64,000 nucleotides of DNA, taken from contig JAGYLA010000001.1 of assembly GCA_018401215.1 (NCBI GenBank), positions 62,001 to 126,000 of the forward strand, read 5' to 3'. The stretch's first letter is position 1; each line of letters opens with the position of its first letter. The notes beneath the pieces are model-generated. The model had not been told where the DNA came from and searched no databases. It saw only the letters and a list, made by a program, of their open reading frames with translations. Shown in pieces: positions 1-6,693 of the stretch. Made by a program: the position numbers and the translations under genes. Source of the stretch: Bacilli bacterium (GTDB taxonomy: Bacteria; Bacillota_I; Bacilli_A; MAG-NZ).

Positions 1-212
1 CGGTTCGTGCCAACGAGTCGCTTGTGATGGCGACGTTGTACAACACCGTCCTTGAGTACAGTTCCGTGCTTGGCCTACGCTTTGAGTTACCTCGCTTGAG
101 TGCAAAAGACCGAATGCTCTATAGTGACTGGGTGGACGCCAGAGAAAGCAAAGATTATGATCGCGCTGATACCTTACGTAGTGCGTTAATGGAACGCGGG
201 ATCTTAATGTGA
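1..212 (+). CDS. cysS: Cysteinyl-tRNA synthetase, C-terminal end (partial)
   Basis: This is the last 70 or so codons of an open frame entering from the left edge; the first full codon in frame is at position 3. The tail carries the helical pattern typical of the CysS C-terminal anticodon-binding region, including the stretch ARESKDYDRADTLRSALMER, which matches the family signature of an A-D-x-[IL]-R-x-x-L helix followed by G-I. The protein stops right after that helix, so it lacks the short basic tail (usually ending in TRW) that Bacillus CysS carries. The enzyme charges tRNA-Cys in the cytoplasm. It is followed directly, with a 4-base GTGA overlap, by mrnC, the order seen in many Bacillota, which supports the call despite the missing catalytic half. 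Confidence 0.85.
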   Translation, partial: VRANESLVMATLYNTVLEYSSVLGLRFELPRLSAKDRMLYSDWVDARESKDYDRADTLRSALMERGILM

Positions 213-589
213 ATGCGTTACAACTTGCGTACTTAGGGGATAGCGTATTGGAAGTGTATGTACGCAAGCATTTGTTACAGCAACAAATAGGTTCGATTGA
301 GCAACTGCATAAGCGAACGGTTCATTTTACCAATGCAAAATCACAAGCAAAATTTTTGGAAGAGTTGATGTTAGAGTTGGATGACGATGAAATTGCTACG
401 GTAAAAAAAGGCCGCAACTCTCAAGCCAGCCAAGGCAAAAAGTCAGCAACGATGATTGAATATAAATACGCAACAGGACTCGAGACATTACTCGGTCAAT
501 TGTATTTGGATGACATTACTCGTCTAGAGACGGTGGTGCAACGCTACATAGAGATAGGAAGCAATCATGGCCATACGATTAAGCGGTAA
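209..589 (+). CDS. mrnC: Mini-ribonuclease III
   Basis: A 126-residue RNase III-like protein without a dsRNA-binding domain, the usual size for Mini-III. The N-terminal AYLGDSVLEVYVR (residues 7-19) contains the conserved Asp of the RNase III catalytic motif, and KRGRN-type KKGRNSQ (about 70) followed by an EYKYATGLETLLGQLYL segment matches the second half of the catalytic fold. In Bacillus this enzyme matures 23S rRNA ends. The start is GTG at 209, overlapping the cysS stop as GTGA, so translation is probably coupled. Its 3' end overlaps rlmB by 23 bases. The cysS-mrnC-rlmB order is the conserved one. Confidence 0.92.
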   Translation: MNALQLAYLGDSVLEVYVRKHLLQQQIGSIEQLHKRTVHFTNAKSQAKFLEELMLELDDDEIATVKKGRNSQASQGKKSATMIEYKYATGLETLLGQLYLDDITRLETVVQRYIEIGSNHGHTIKR

Positions 590-1280
590 GTTTGCGGTAA
601 CAACCGCAGCTGAACACGAACGAAAATTCCATGAACTGTATATTTTGTATCAAAACCTCGGCAGTTTGGAATTTGTGATGAAGTATTGTGAAGCCAATCA
701 TGTCTCGATTAAAATCATGAAGCGTCCAGAAATGGATGCGATGTTTGGTCAAAAGCATGGTGGGGTTGTTGCGATGGTCGAGGAGTATGAATACGTCGAC
801 TTGTATGACATCTTAAAGCAAACGGACTCGCCGTTCATTGTTATCTTGGATGGCTTGGAAGACCCACATAATTTAGGGGCAGTGTTACGAACAGCAGAAG
901 CAACAGGCGTTGATTGTGTGGTGATTCCCAAACACCACTCGGTCGGATTGAACGATACGGTTGCCAAAGTTGCTGTTGGGGCCATGGACTTGGTTCCTGT
1001 TGCACAAGTCACTAACATTACCAAAACAATTCAAGAGTTGAAAAAACTTGGATTATGGATTGTTGGATTAGAAGCAGATTCACCCCTGACGTATACCGAC
1101 GTCGATGGCAACATGCGAATTGCCATTGTGATTGGTAGCGAAGGCAAAGGAATGAGTCGACTCGTGAAAGAACAATGTGACTTCTTAGCGAGCATTCCGA
1201 TGAAAGGAACCATCAATTCGTTAAATGCAAGCGTGTCTGCTGCGTTGATGATGTATCACGTCTTTCTCCAACGTCAATAG
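567..1280 (+). CDS. rlmB: 23S rRNA (guanosine-2'-O-)-methyltransferase RlmB/TrmH family
   Basis: A 237-residue SPOUT methyltransferase. An N-terminal substrate-binding segment (1-75) is followed by the three SPOUT motifs: DGLEDPHNLGAVLRTAEATG (95-114, with the conserved Asn102 and Arg108), IVIGSEGKGM (187-196) and SLNASVSAAL (218-227) in the trefoil knot. It transfers a methyl group from SAM to a ribose 2'-OH of 23S rRNA; the exact target cannot be read from sequence (RlmB versus YacO). The ATG at 567 is preceded by AGGAAG and lies inside the end of mrnC, so the two are one transcription unit, with the sigma factor gene following 8 bases after the stop. Confidence 0.92.
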   Translation: MAIRLSGKFAVTTAAEHERKFHELYILYQNLGSLEFVMKYCEANHVSIKIMKRPEMDAMFGQKHGGVVAMVEEYEYVDLYDILKQTDSPFIVILDGLEDPHNLGAVLRTAEATGVDCVVIPKHHSVGLNDTVAKVAVGAMDLVPVAQVTNITKTIQELKKLGLWIVGLEADSPLTYTDVDGNMRIAIVIGSEGKGMSRLVKEQCDFLASIPMKGTINSLNASVSAALMMYHVFLQRQ

Positions 1281-1288
1281 GAGAAGCA

Positions 1289-1825
1289 ATGAACGATTAT
1301 GAATTGTTGTATTTGATTAGCGAGCGCAACGAAGATGCGCTTGCCTTAATGATTGAAAAGTATCAACCACTGATTGCCTCAAAGTGTTATCACTTTAAGA
1401 TTCGTCCCAGTGAACGAGACGATTTTATTCAAGAAGGCAATTTGATGTTACTGCATGCGATGAGGATATTTGACCCAACGTACCGTAAGACCTTTACTCG
1501 ATTTTTTGAGTTGATTTTAACCCGCAAATTCATGAATTTAATGACACCTTCCAGCAAGCAACCGATTTACTTTAGTGAAGAATTGTTTGAAACGATGCGG
1601 GTGGAAGAGTCAGTGACCTGGCGGTTAAATGAAGACCACTTAAGGATCGCCAAAGAGACACTGACAGCGTTTGAGTACGACATCTTTGTGGATCATTATC
1701 AACACGCTCACTCGATTTCACAGATTGCCGATGCCCGGTTGGTCTCAGCAAAGAAAGTGTACAACACGCTGTATCAGATTAAAACCAAGCTGAAACTCAG
1801 ACCTGATTTTCTTGACAAGATATGA
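1289..1825 (+). CDS. SigH/ComX-like small RNA polymerase sigma factor
   Basis: A 178-residue sigma-70 family protein. Residues 1-85 fit region 2: a helix that begins NDYELLYLISERNEDALALM, then YQPLI and the acidic DDFIQEGNLMLLHAMRIFDP segment matching region 2.2-2.3. Residues 115-178 fit a region 4 helix-turn-helix (LTAFEYDIF, then the ISQIADARLVSAKKVYNTLY recognition part). Gene position after rlmB is exactly that of sigH in Bacillus. In Bacillus SigH drives the transition state; in relatives such as ComX it drives competence. The function here is not determined. A ribosome site (AGGAG) sits 6 bases before the ATG. The gene's 3' end contains the promoter of the next operon. Confidence 0.8.
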   Translation: MNDYELLYLISERNEDALALMIEKYQPLIASKCYHFKIRPSERDDFIQEGNLMLLHAMRIFDPTYRKTFTRFFELILTRKFMNLMTPSSKQPIYFSEELFETMRVEESVTWRLNEDHLRIAKETLTAFEYDIFVDHYQHAHSISQIADARLVSAKKVYNTLYQIKTKLKLRPDFLDKI

Positions 1826-1840
1826 TTTAGTTGCTATATT
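1812..1840 (+). promoter_or_regulatory. Promoter of rpmG-secE-nusG
   Basis: TTGACA at 1812-1817 and TATATT at 1835-1840, separated by 17 bases, with a TG one base before the -10 (extended -10). It overlaps the last codons and stop of the sigma factor gene. Confidence 0.8.
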
Positions 1841-1864
1841 TTACAAGCGATTGAGGGTATAGTA

Positions 1865-2011
1865 ATGCGTAAAAAAGTCATCTTGGTCTGTGAAGATTGT
1901 TTAGCCAGAAACTACCAAGTTCAAATTCAACCTCAGTCAACATCCAGGTTAGTACTAAAAAAATATTGTTCGACCTGTAAAAAACATACAATACATAAGC
2001 AAACGAAATAG
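1865..2011 (+). CDS. rpmG: 50S ribosomal protein L33
   Basis: A 48-residue frame starting MRKKVILVCEDCLARNY and ending KKYCSTCKKHTIHKQTK. Two CxxC pairs (Cys12/Cys15 and Cys35/Cys38, approximate) form the zinc ribbon of the Zn-binding C+ type of L33. It is a large-subunit protein near the E site. It lies directly before secE and nusG, the conserved place for rpmG in Bacillota. TAG at 2009-2011 is followed 9 bases later by the secE start. The 24-base leader after the -10 site is short. The presence of the C+ form implies zinc is needed for this copy; a C- paralogue elsewhere cannot be excluded. Confidence 0.92.
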   Translation: MRKKVILVCEDCLARNYQVQIQPQSTSRLVLKKYCSTCKKHTIHKQTK

Positions 2012-2020
2012 GAGGCTGTA

Positions 2021-2413
2021 ATGCAGTCAAACAAACCCAATCGAATCATGGAAATCTTAACGACCGAGTACAAAGGCGAGAGTTTACTCTTAGTCTTAAT
2101 TTCGATTGTCATCATGGTCGTGAGTTCGTACATCATCATTGGTACGCTAGTGATTAACCCTACATTTCCAGTGATTGGTCGTTTCCCGCTTCTTTCGACA
2201 ATCATTTTTATGGTTTCGGGAGCGGTCGGATTGATTCTTGGCTCATGGCCATTGTTCAAACCAAGCGTTGTTGAAATTCAACGATTAACCCCACCAACCA
2301 AAGCGACCTACTTCGACCACATGGTCAAAGTATTTACCTTTATCTTAGTGTTCTTGGTCGTCTTTATTGTTTTTGATTCAATGATTACTGCTACGTTCGG
2401 ACTCTTTATATAA
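2021..2413 (+). CDS. secE: Preprotein translocase subunit SecE (extended form)
   Basis: 130 residues, about twice the length of the single-span SecE of Bacillus. Three hydrophobic segments are visible: about 22-44, 58-76 and 101-128. The last part, from VVEIQRLTPPTKATY into the third span, fits the conserved SecE amphipathic helix plus membrane anchor with its proline-containing hinge. SecE clamps SecY in the plasma-membrane translocon. The start has a clean AGGAGG 5 bases upstream, and the position between rpmG and nusG is diagnostic. The two extra N-terminal spans resemble the three-span layout of enterobacterial SecE rather than that of Bacillus. Assignment rests on context plus the C-terminal helix. 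Confidence 0.82.
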   Translation: MQSNKPNRIMEILTTEYKGESLLLVLISIVIMVVSSYIIIGTLVINPTFPVIGRFPLLSTIIFMVSGAVGLILGSWPLFKPSVVEIQRLTPPTKATYFDHMVKVFTFILVFLVVFIVFDSMITATFGLFI

Positions 2414-2414
2414 T

Positions 2415-2960
2415 ATGGAAACTGTAGAACGTCGCTGGTACATCGCTCAAACCAGTTCTGGGTTTGAACAAGCGGTTAAAACCAACTTGGAACGTCGAAT
2501 TCAATCGATGGGAATGGAAGATTTCATCTTTACTGTCTTTATTCCAGAAACCAAGGAAATTGAAATCAAACCAGACGGCCGCAAGGTCGAAAAGATGAAG
2601 AAGATGTTTCCAGGATACGTCTTTGTTGAAATGGTCGTCTCAGACGAAAGTTGGTTTATTGTTCGAAACACACCAGGTTGTACCGGGTTCCTTGGTTCAA
2701 GTGGTGGTGGTACCAAACCGGTTCCACTGACCAACGATGAAATTGAGCCGATACTGAAAAAATGTGGAATTGTTGAAAGTTATACGATTGATGCCGAGGT
2801 CGGTGACCCCGTGCAAATCATTGATGGACCGTTCCGTGGCCAATATGGCTCGATCAATCATATCGATAATGACACGCAAAAAGTGGAAGTCCTTGTTGAC
2901 ATGTTTGGCCGTTTAACTCCGATTGAACTCATGTTTACTCAAGTAGAAGTCAAGAGATGA
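2415..2960 (+). CDS. nusG: Transcription elongation/antitermination factor NusG
   Basis: 181 residues, the usual length. The N-terminal NGN domain begins RRWYIAQTSSGFEQAVKTNL and includes FPGYVFVEM (about 66-74) and the NTPGCTGFLG segment. The C-terminal KOW domain is VGDPVQIIDGPFRGQYGSI (about 127-145). NusG binds the RNA polymerase clamp and modulates pausing. The start codon follows the secE stop by one base without its own strong ribosome site, so translation is likely coupled to secE. The TGA stop lies inside the stem of the terminator at 2953-2981. Confidence 0.97.
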   Translation: METVERRWYIAQTSSGFEQAVKTNLERRIQSMGMEDFIFTVFIPETKEIEIKPDGRKVEKMKKMFPGYVFVEMVVSDESWFIVRNTPGCTGFLGSSGGGTKPVPLTNDEIEPILKKCGIVESYTIDAEVGDPVQIIDGPFRGQYGSINHIDNDTQKVEVLVDMFGRLTPIELMFTQVEVKR

Positions 2961-2981
2961 ATTGGATTCATCTCTTTTTTT
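2953..2981 (+). terminator. Intrinsic terminator overlapping the nusG stop codon
   Basis: Perfect 10-bp stem (2953-2962 with 2966-2975), 3-base loop, and a T run to 2981. The nusG TGA (2958-2960) lies within the left arm, so a ribosome finishing nusG would cover the stem. Confidence 0.8.
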
Positions 2982-2991
2982 AGGTGATAGG

Positions 2992-3564
2992 ATGCGTAAA
3001 TTTCAAGGTTGGGCAGCACTGATTATAGGAGTCTTGCTGCTATTTAATGTGTTTGATGTCGCAAGTGTCTTTGGCTTAGCCATCGGGATGGCTGCAATGG
3101 TTGCTGCGACATTGACGTTTTTTACCCGACTCAAAGAACGCCGATTCAGTATCAATTCGGTCCTGGTGGGTGCCTTTGGTATTGCCTTAGTATTAAACCG
3201 AGAAGCGGCATTACAAAGCTCGATACGGATGTTAGCGGTCTTAGCGATTATTATTGGAGCATCGAACATGATGCAATATCGTCGTCGCCGAATCGTTGAA
3301 GAACACGTACGATTTGGTGGTGGCGCCGCAACAGTCATTGTTGGGATTACGTTACTCATTTTTCCTGGCTTGCCGTTTACCTTACTTCGAATTGTCGTAG
3401 CCTTCTTGGCTATTGGGTATGGCTTCTTGCGATTGAATGCGAAAGCTGTGCCATTTACTTCGTTTACATGGAATCAAACCGTTCAACGAAGTATGGGAAA
3501 TCAATTTATCAAACAAGATGACATCATCGACGTAGAAGCCGAAGAAACAACAACTAAAAAATAG
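2992..3564 (+). CDS. Multi-span membrane protein, DUF308/HdeD-like
   Basis: 190 residues from the ATG at 2992, which has an AGGTGATAGG ribosome site; an upstream in-frame TTG at 2962 lies inside the terminator and is unlikely. Six hydrophobic spans of about 18-20 residues can be drawn, with short basic loops (RRRR near 112) and a charged C-terminal tail (DDIIDVEAEETTTKK). The repeated pairs of short spans with Gly/Ala packing resemble the HdeD/DUF308 family, whose biochemical role is mostly unknown. It sits after a terminator and 11 bases before the rplK promoter region, so it may be expressed only by readthrough from nusG. Function is not known. Confidence 0.55.
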   Translation: MRKFQGWAALIIGVLLLFNVFDVASVFGLAIGMAAMVAATLTFFTRLKERRFSINSVLVGAFGIALVLNREAALQSSIRMLAVLAIIIGASNMMQYRRRRIVEEHVRFGGGAATVIVGITLLIFPGLPFTLLRIVVAFLAIGYGFLRLNAKAVPFTSFTWNQTVQRSMGNQFIKQDDIIDVEAEETTTKK

Positions 3565-3574
3565 CTGGTTTTCG

Positions 3575-3603
3575 TTGACTTGAACCAGGACATCTAGTAA
3601 TAT
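3575..3603 (+). promoter_or_regulatory. Promoter of rplK-rplA
   Basis: TTGACT at 3575-3580 and TAATAT at 3598-3603 with a 17-base spacer, starting 11 bases after the preceding stop codon. Confidence 0.8.
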
Positions 3604-3607
3604 ATTA

Positions 3608-3684
3608 AGGCGTGACTCACGCAAGAAATATCACGTGGTAGAGGAAGCTCGTTGACCACACACACGTACAAGGAGGTGTGATAC
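3608..3684 (+). promoter_or_regulatory. rplK leader, possible L1 autoregulatory site
   Basis: About 75 bases between the predicted transcription start and the rplK ATG. It contains a small hairpin (GCGTG-ACT-CACGC, 3612-3624) and a second possible pairing of CGTGGT near 3634 with ACCACAC near 3654, ending in AAGGAGGTG. L1 is known to bind an rplK leader in other bacteria; assignment here is inference from position and paired segments. Confidence 0.4.
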
Positions 3685-4113
3685 ATGGCAGCAAAAAAAA
3701 TATCCAAGATGTTGAAGCTGCAGATTCAAGCTGGTAAAGCCAATCCGGCTCCCCCAGTTGGACCCGCATTGGGCCAAGCAGGAATTAACATTCAAGAATT
3801 TTGTACTAGATTCAATGATGCAACCAAAGACAAAATGGGAAGCATTATTCCGGTGGTGATCACCGTGTTTGAAGACAAAAGCTATGACTTTGTCTTAAAA
3901 ACTCCACCAGCGAGTGACTTATTGAAAAAAGCAGCAGGGATTCAAAGTGCGAGCGCGACCGGTCGTTTAGCAACAGCTGGAACGATTAGCCGTGACAAGC
4001 TTCGTGAAATCGCTGAAATTAAAATGCCTGATTTAAATGCGAACTCTGTTGAAGCAGCGATGAATATCGTTGAAGGAACAGCAAAAAACATGGGCATTAA
4101 GGTGGAGGGATAA
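3685..4113 (+). CDS. rplK: 50S ribosomal protein L11
   Basis: 142 residues, the standard length. The N-terminal [20 protein letters not shown] (11-30) with the conserved proline cluster and the C-terminal GTAKNMGI segment are diagnostic. L11 binds the GTPase-associated region of 23S rRNA and is the target site of thiopeptides. The start follows AAGGAGG. rplA starts one base after the stop codon. Confidence 0.98.
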   Translation: MAAKKISKMLKLQIQAGKANPAPPVGPALGQAGINIQEFCTRFNDATKDKMGSIIPVVITVFEDKSYDFVLKTPPASDLLKKAAGIQSASATGRLATAGTISRDKLREIAEIKMPDLNANSVEAAMNIVEGTAKNMGIKVEG

Positions 4114-4114
4114 C

Positions 4115-4810
4115 ATGGCAAAGCTGACAAAAAACCTTCGCGCTGTGAAAGAAAAATTAGAACCTGGGAAATTGTATCCATTGGACGAAGCGGTTGGGTT
4201 GATCAAATCGTTATCGTTTGAAAAATTTGATGCAACGGTGGAACTTGCCATTCGATTGAATGTCGACCCCCGTCAAGCAGACCAAAACATCCGTGGTGCA
4301 GTTAGCTTACCGCATGGAACGGGAAAAACAACCCGTGTCTTAGTCTTTGCTCAAGGCGACAAGATCAAAGAAGCAAAAGACGCAGGTGCAGATTTGATTG
4401 GTGATGACGAACTGATTCAACAAATTCAAAAAGGAATCATGGAATTTGATGCGGTCATTGCAACGCCCGATATGATGGGTAAAATTGCGCCGTTAGGTCG
4501 AACATTGGGTCCTCGTGGACTCATGCCAAACCCTAAAACTGGGACCGTTACCAATGACATTACAAAAGCAGTTACCGAAGTAAAATCTGGGAAAATTGAA
4601 TACCGAAATGATAAAGTCGGTAACATTCAAGTCCCTGTCGGCAAAGTATCATTCAGTGCCGACCAATTAGCAGAAAATGCAAAAGCAGTGTATCAACAAT
4701 TAATCAAAGTGCGTCCGTCCACCGTCAAGGGGCTGTATGTATTGAATGCAGCAATGTCTTCGACGATGGGACCAGGAGTGAAAATCTCCTTCGACTCATT
4801 CGACAACTAA
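4115..4810 (+). CDS. rplA: 50S ribosomal protein L1
   Basis: 231 residues from the ATG at 4115, which is preceded by GGTGGAGGG; an upstream in-frame start at 4070 lies inside rplK and would add 15 unrelated residues. Family features include NVDPRQADQNIRGAVSLPHG near 65-84 and the LGRTLGPRGLMPNPKTGTVT segment near 127-146. L1 forms the mobile stalk at the E site and commonly represses its own operon by binding the leader mRNA. Confidence 0.98.
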   Translation: MAKLTKNLRAVKEKLEPGKLYPLDEAVGLIKSLSFEKFDATVELAIRLNVDPRQADQNIRGAVSLPHGTGKTTRVLVFAQGDKIKEAKDAGADLIGDDELIQQIQKGIMEFDAVIATPDMMGKIAPLGRTLGPRGLMPNPKTGTVTNDITKAVTEVKSGKIEYRNDKVGNIQVPVGKVSFSADQLAENAKAVYQQLIKVRPSTVKGLYVLNAAMSSTMGPGVKISFDSFDN

Positions 4811-4924
4811 ATCAAACCAAAGACAGTAGGGGCTTACGCTTAATTATCCTACCGAGGACTATCGATCACTTTCCCTCTTTTGTCTTTGCAAAAGAGGGTT
4901 TCATTTTGATAAAGGAGGAACGCG
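4811..4924 (+). promoter_or_regulatory. L10 leader with transcription attenuator
   Basis: The 114-base gap between rplA and rplJ holds the typical L10-leader core (CCAAAGACAGTAGG at about 4815, and TCCTACCGAGG near 4846) that binds the L10(L12)4 complex. A 10-bp perfect hairpin at 4873-4898 with a TTTCATTTT tail follows and can act as the attenuator. The rplJ ribosome site AAAGGAGG comes next. Confidence 0.85.
4873..4907 (+). terminator. Attenuator hairpin in the L10 leader
   Basis: Arms 4873-4882 and 4889-4898 pair over 10 bp with a 6-base loop, followed by a T-rich tract interrupted by CA. Likely a partial terminator setting the rplJL to rpoBC ratio. Confidence 0.7.
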
Positions 4925-5659
4925 ATGAACGAATCAATTCGTCAACAAAAAGTTGGACAAGTCACAGAACTTGTCGAACGGATTCAATCTTCTAAAAGTA
5001 TGATTGTAACCGACTACTTAGGCTTAAGTGTTGAACAGATGACCAATTTACGACGCAAGTTGTATGAGGCGGGATGTTCGATTGAAGTCATCAAAAATAA
5101 CATCACACGTCGTGCGGTGCAAGAAGCCGGATTCAATCAACTTGATGACCAACTCATCGGACCCAATGCAATTGCATTTAGTCAAGATGATGCGATTTCT
5201 GCGGCGAAAATCTTATATGATTTTTCACAAACAGCAGACAATCTAGAATTAAAAGCAGGAATCATTGATGGCAAATATGTTACTTTCGATGAATTACTGA
5301 TTTACGCTAAATTACCATCTCGTGAAACATTATTGACACAAATTGCTGCTGGATTACTCGGCACTGTTCGCGACTTGGCTGTAGCAATTCATTTGTTTAG
5401 TGAAATAGGCAATGAAGCCGCTACCCCAGAACCTGCCAAAGCACCACCAGCTCCTGTAACTGCTGCTGAAGAACCAGTTGTAGAAGCAGCACCAGCAGAA
5501 GTTGCTGAAGAACCAGTTGTAGAAGCAGCACCAGTAGAAGCGTCTGAAGAAGTCGCTGTAGAAACTGCACCAGAAGAATCCGCAGAAGAAGCAAGTGCGG
5601 ATGTCACTGAAACACCAGAAGAAGTACAAATCTCAGAAGAAGAGAAAAAGGAGGAATAA
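4925..5659 (+). CDS. rplJ: 50S ribosomal protein L10 with long acidic C-terminal extension
   Basis: 244 residues. The first 160 or so match L10: KSMIVTDYLGLSVEQMTNLR, the IKNNITRRA segment and the closing helix that binds L12 dimers (LLTQIAAGLLGTVRDLAVAI, about 140-159). L10 anchors the L7/L12 stalk. From about residue 168 an Ala/Pro/Glu/Val-rich acidic tail of roughly 75 residues follows, including two near-identical 13-residue units starting at residue 181. Usual L10 in this lineage is about 165-175 residues, so the tail is an addition. The ribosome site is AAAGGAGG. The gene is followed after 3 bases by rplL. Confidence 0.95.
   Translation: MNESIRQQKVGQVTELVERIQSSKSMIVTDYLGLSVEQMTNLRRKLYEAGCSIEVIKNNITRRAVQEAGFNQLDDQLIGPNAIAFSQDDAISAAKILYDFSQTADNLELKAGIIDGKYVTFDELLIYAKLPSRETLLTQIAAGLLGTVRDLAVAIHLFSEIGNEAATPEPAKAPPAPVTAAEEPVVEAAPAEVAEEPVVEAAPVEASEEVAVETAPEESAEEASADVTETPEEVQISEEEKKEE
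5465..5542 (+). repeat. Tandem 39-base repeat in the rplJ tail
   Basis: Two adjacent 39-base units (5465-5503 and 5504-5542) differ at only a few bases and encode AEEPVVEAAPAEV and AEEPVVEAAPVEA. They are in frame and keep the acidic Pro/Ala-rich character. Confidence 0.9.
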
Positions 5660-5662
5660 CCC

Positions 5663-6034
5663 ATGGCTAAATTATCGACAAAAGACTTCATTGCGTCATT
5701 GAAAGATATGACAATTTTAGAAGTCAAAGAATTGGTTGATGCAATGAAAGAAGAATTTGGAGTAGACCCATCTGCCGTCTCCGTCGCAGCAGCACCAGGT
5801 GCCGCAGCAGCAGACGCAAGCCCAAGTACTGTTAGTGTCATCTTGGAAGCAGCAGGACAAGCCAAAGTTGCTGTGATCAAGATTGTCAAAGAATTAACTG
5901 GTCTAGGTTTGAAAGAAGCCAAAGACTTGGTTGATGGAGCACCAAAACCTGTGAAAGAAAACATCAAACCAGAAGAAGCAGAAGAAATCCAAGCAAAACT
6001 TGTTGAAGCTGGCGCGACTGTTACTGTCAAGTAA
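5663..6034 (+). CDS. rplL: 50S ribosomal protein L7/L12
   Basis: 123 residues. The N-terminal dimerisation helices ([20 protein letters not shown]) lead through the Ala/Pro hinge ([12 protein letters not shown], about 41-52) into the factor-binding C-terminal domain with [20 protein letters not shown] (about 71-90) and [10 protein letters not shown]. It recruits and activates translational GTPases. The ribosome site AAGGAGG overlaps the end of rplJ. A short hairpin without a T tract follows at 6046-6062. Confidence 0.98.
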   Translation: MAKLSTKDFIASLKDMTILEVKELVDAMKEEFGVDPSAVSVAAAPGAAAADASPSTVSVILEAAGQAKVAVIKIVKELTGLGLKEAKDLVDGAPKPVKENIKPEEAEEIQAKLVEAGATVTVK

Positions 6035-6045
6035 TTACGGTATAA

Positions 6046-6062
6046 GGATGGCTCGGCCATCC
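6046..6062 (+). other. Hairpin between rplL and the rsmC-like gene
   Basis: GGATGGC and GCCATCC pair over 7 bp around a TCG loop. There is no T tract behind it, so it looks like an mRNA processing or stability element rather than a terminator. Confidence 0.5.
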
Positions 6063-6078
6063 TCACATTCCGTTATTT

Positions 6079-6693
6079 ATGAGTCACTATTATACAAATC
6101 AATCCGACACAAAATCTAAGCCTGCACTGATCAAGGCTTATTTTCCCTTCCAAGAATTTGATTTTTGGACAGATCATGGGGTGTTTAGTAAAAACACCAT
6201 CGATTTCGGCAGCCGTTTATTGATTGAAACGGCACGTCATCATCTGCCAAATGGTCGAATATTGGATGTAGGATGTGGTTATGGACCAATCGGGATTGTG
6301 TTAGCCTCGCTCTGGCCGACACAGAGAATGGATATGGTCGATATTAATGATCGAGCGATTGCGTTAGCAGCAAAAAATGCGACATTGAATCACTGTGACA
6401 ACGTGACTGTGTTCTTCAGTGATTTGTTTAGTCGAATTGAAACAACTTACGCAATGATTTTATCCAACCCACCGGTTCGTGCCGGTAAGCACATCGTACA
6501 TGCAATGATTAGCGAAGCGAAAACGTACTTGATCGATGAAGGAACATTTTGGATTGTGCTCCAAACAAAACAAGGAGCAGCCTCGGCAAAACAGAAAATG
6601 ATTGATGTGTTTGGCAATGTAGACATCGTCGCCAAAGACAAAGGGTATCTGATTCTGTGCAGTCGTAAAACAAAAGAAGAGGGGAATGCATGA
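6079..6693 (+). CDS. RsmC-like 16S rRNA guanine-N2 methyltransferase (YbxB-type)
   Basis: 204 residues. The SAM-binding motif [16 protein letters not shown] lies near 60-75 and the catalytic NPPV (as SNPPVRAGK, about 134-142) fits the small-domain methyltransferase family of RsmC, which methylates the exocyclic amine of a guanine in 16S rRNA. Only one methyltransferase domain is present, as in Bacillus YbxB, compared with two in E. coli RsmC. The location between rplL and rpoB is conserved. No strong ribosome site precedes the ATG (CGTTATTT), and its end overlaps rpoB as ATGA. Confidence 0.85.
   Translation: MSHYYTNQSDTKSKPALIKAYFPFQEFDFWTDHGVFSKNTIDFGSRLLIETARHHLPNGRILDVGCGYGPIGIVLASLWPTQRMDMVDINDRAIALAAKNATLNHCDNVTVFFSDLFSRIETTYAMILSNPPVRAGKHIVHAMISEAKTYLIDEGTFWIVLQTKQGAASAKQKMIDVFGNVDIVAKDKGYLILCSRKTKEEGNA

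Noticed and set aside
2962-2991. TTG start for the DUF308-like gene.
   Set aside because: It lies inside the terminator stem; the ATG at 2992 has a ribosome site.
5465-5542. Possible CRISPR-like repeat.
   Set aside because: Two adjacent in-frame coding repeats without spacers.
6046-6062. Terminator between rplL and the rsmC-like gene.
   Set aside because: A GC-rich stem is present but no T tract follows, and rpoB lies downstream without another clear promoter.
5389-6066. A 225-codon open frame on the minus strand opposite rplJ and rplL.
   Set aside because: It is a shadow of the Ala/Glu/Pro-rich L10 tail and L12; composition is unlike a real protein (Ser/Ala runs), and both plus-strand genes are certain.
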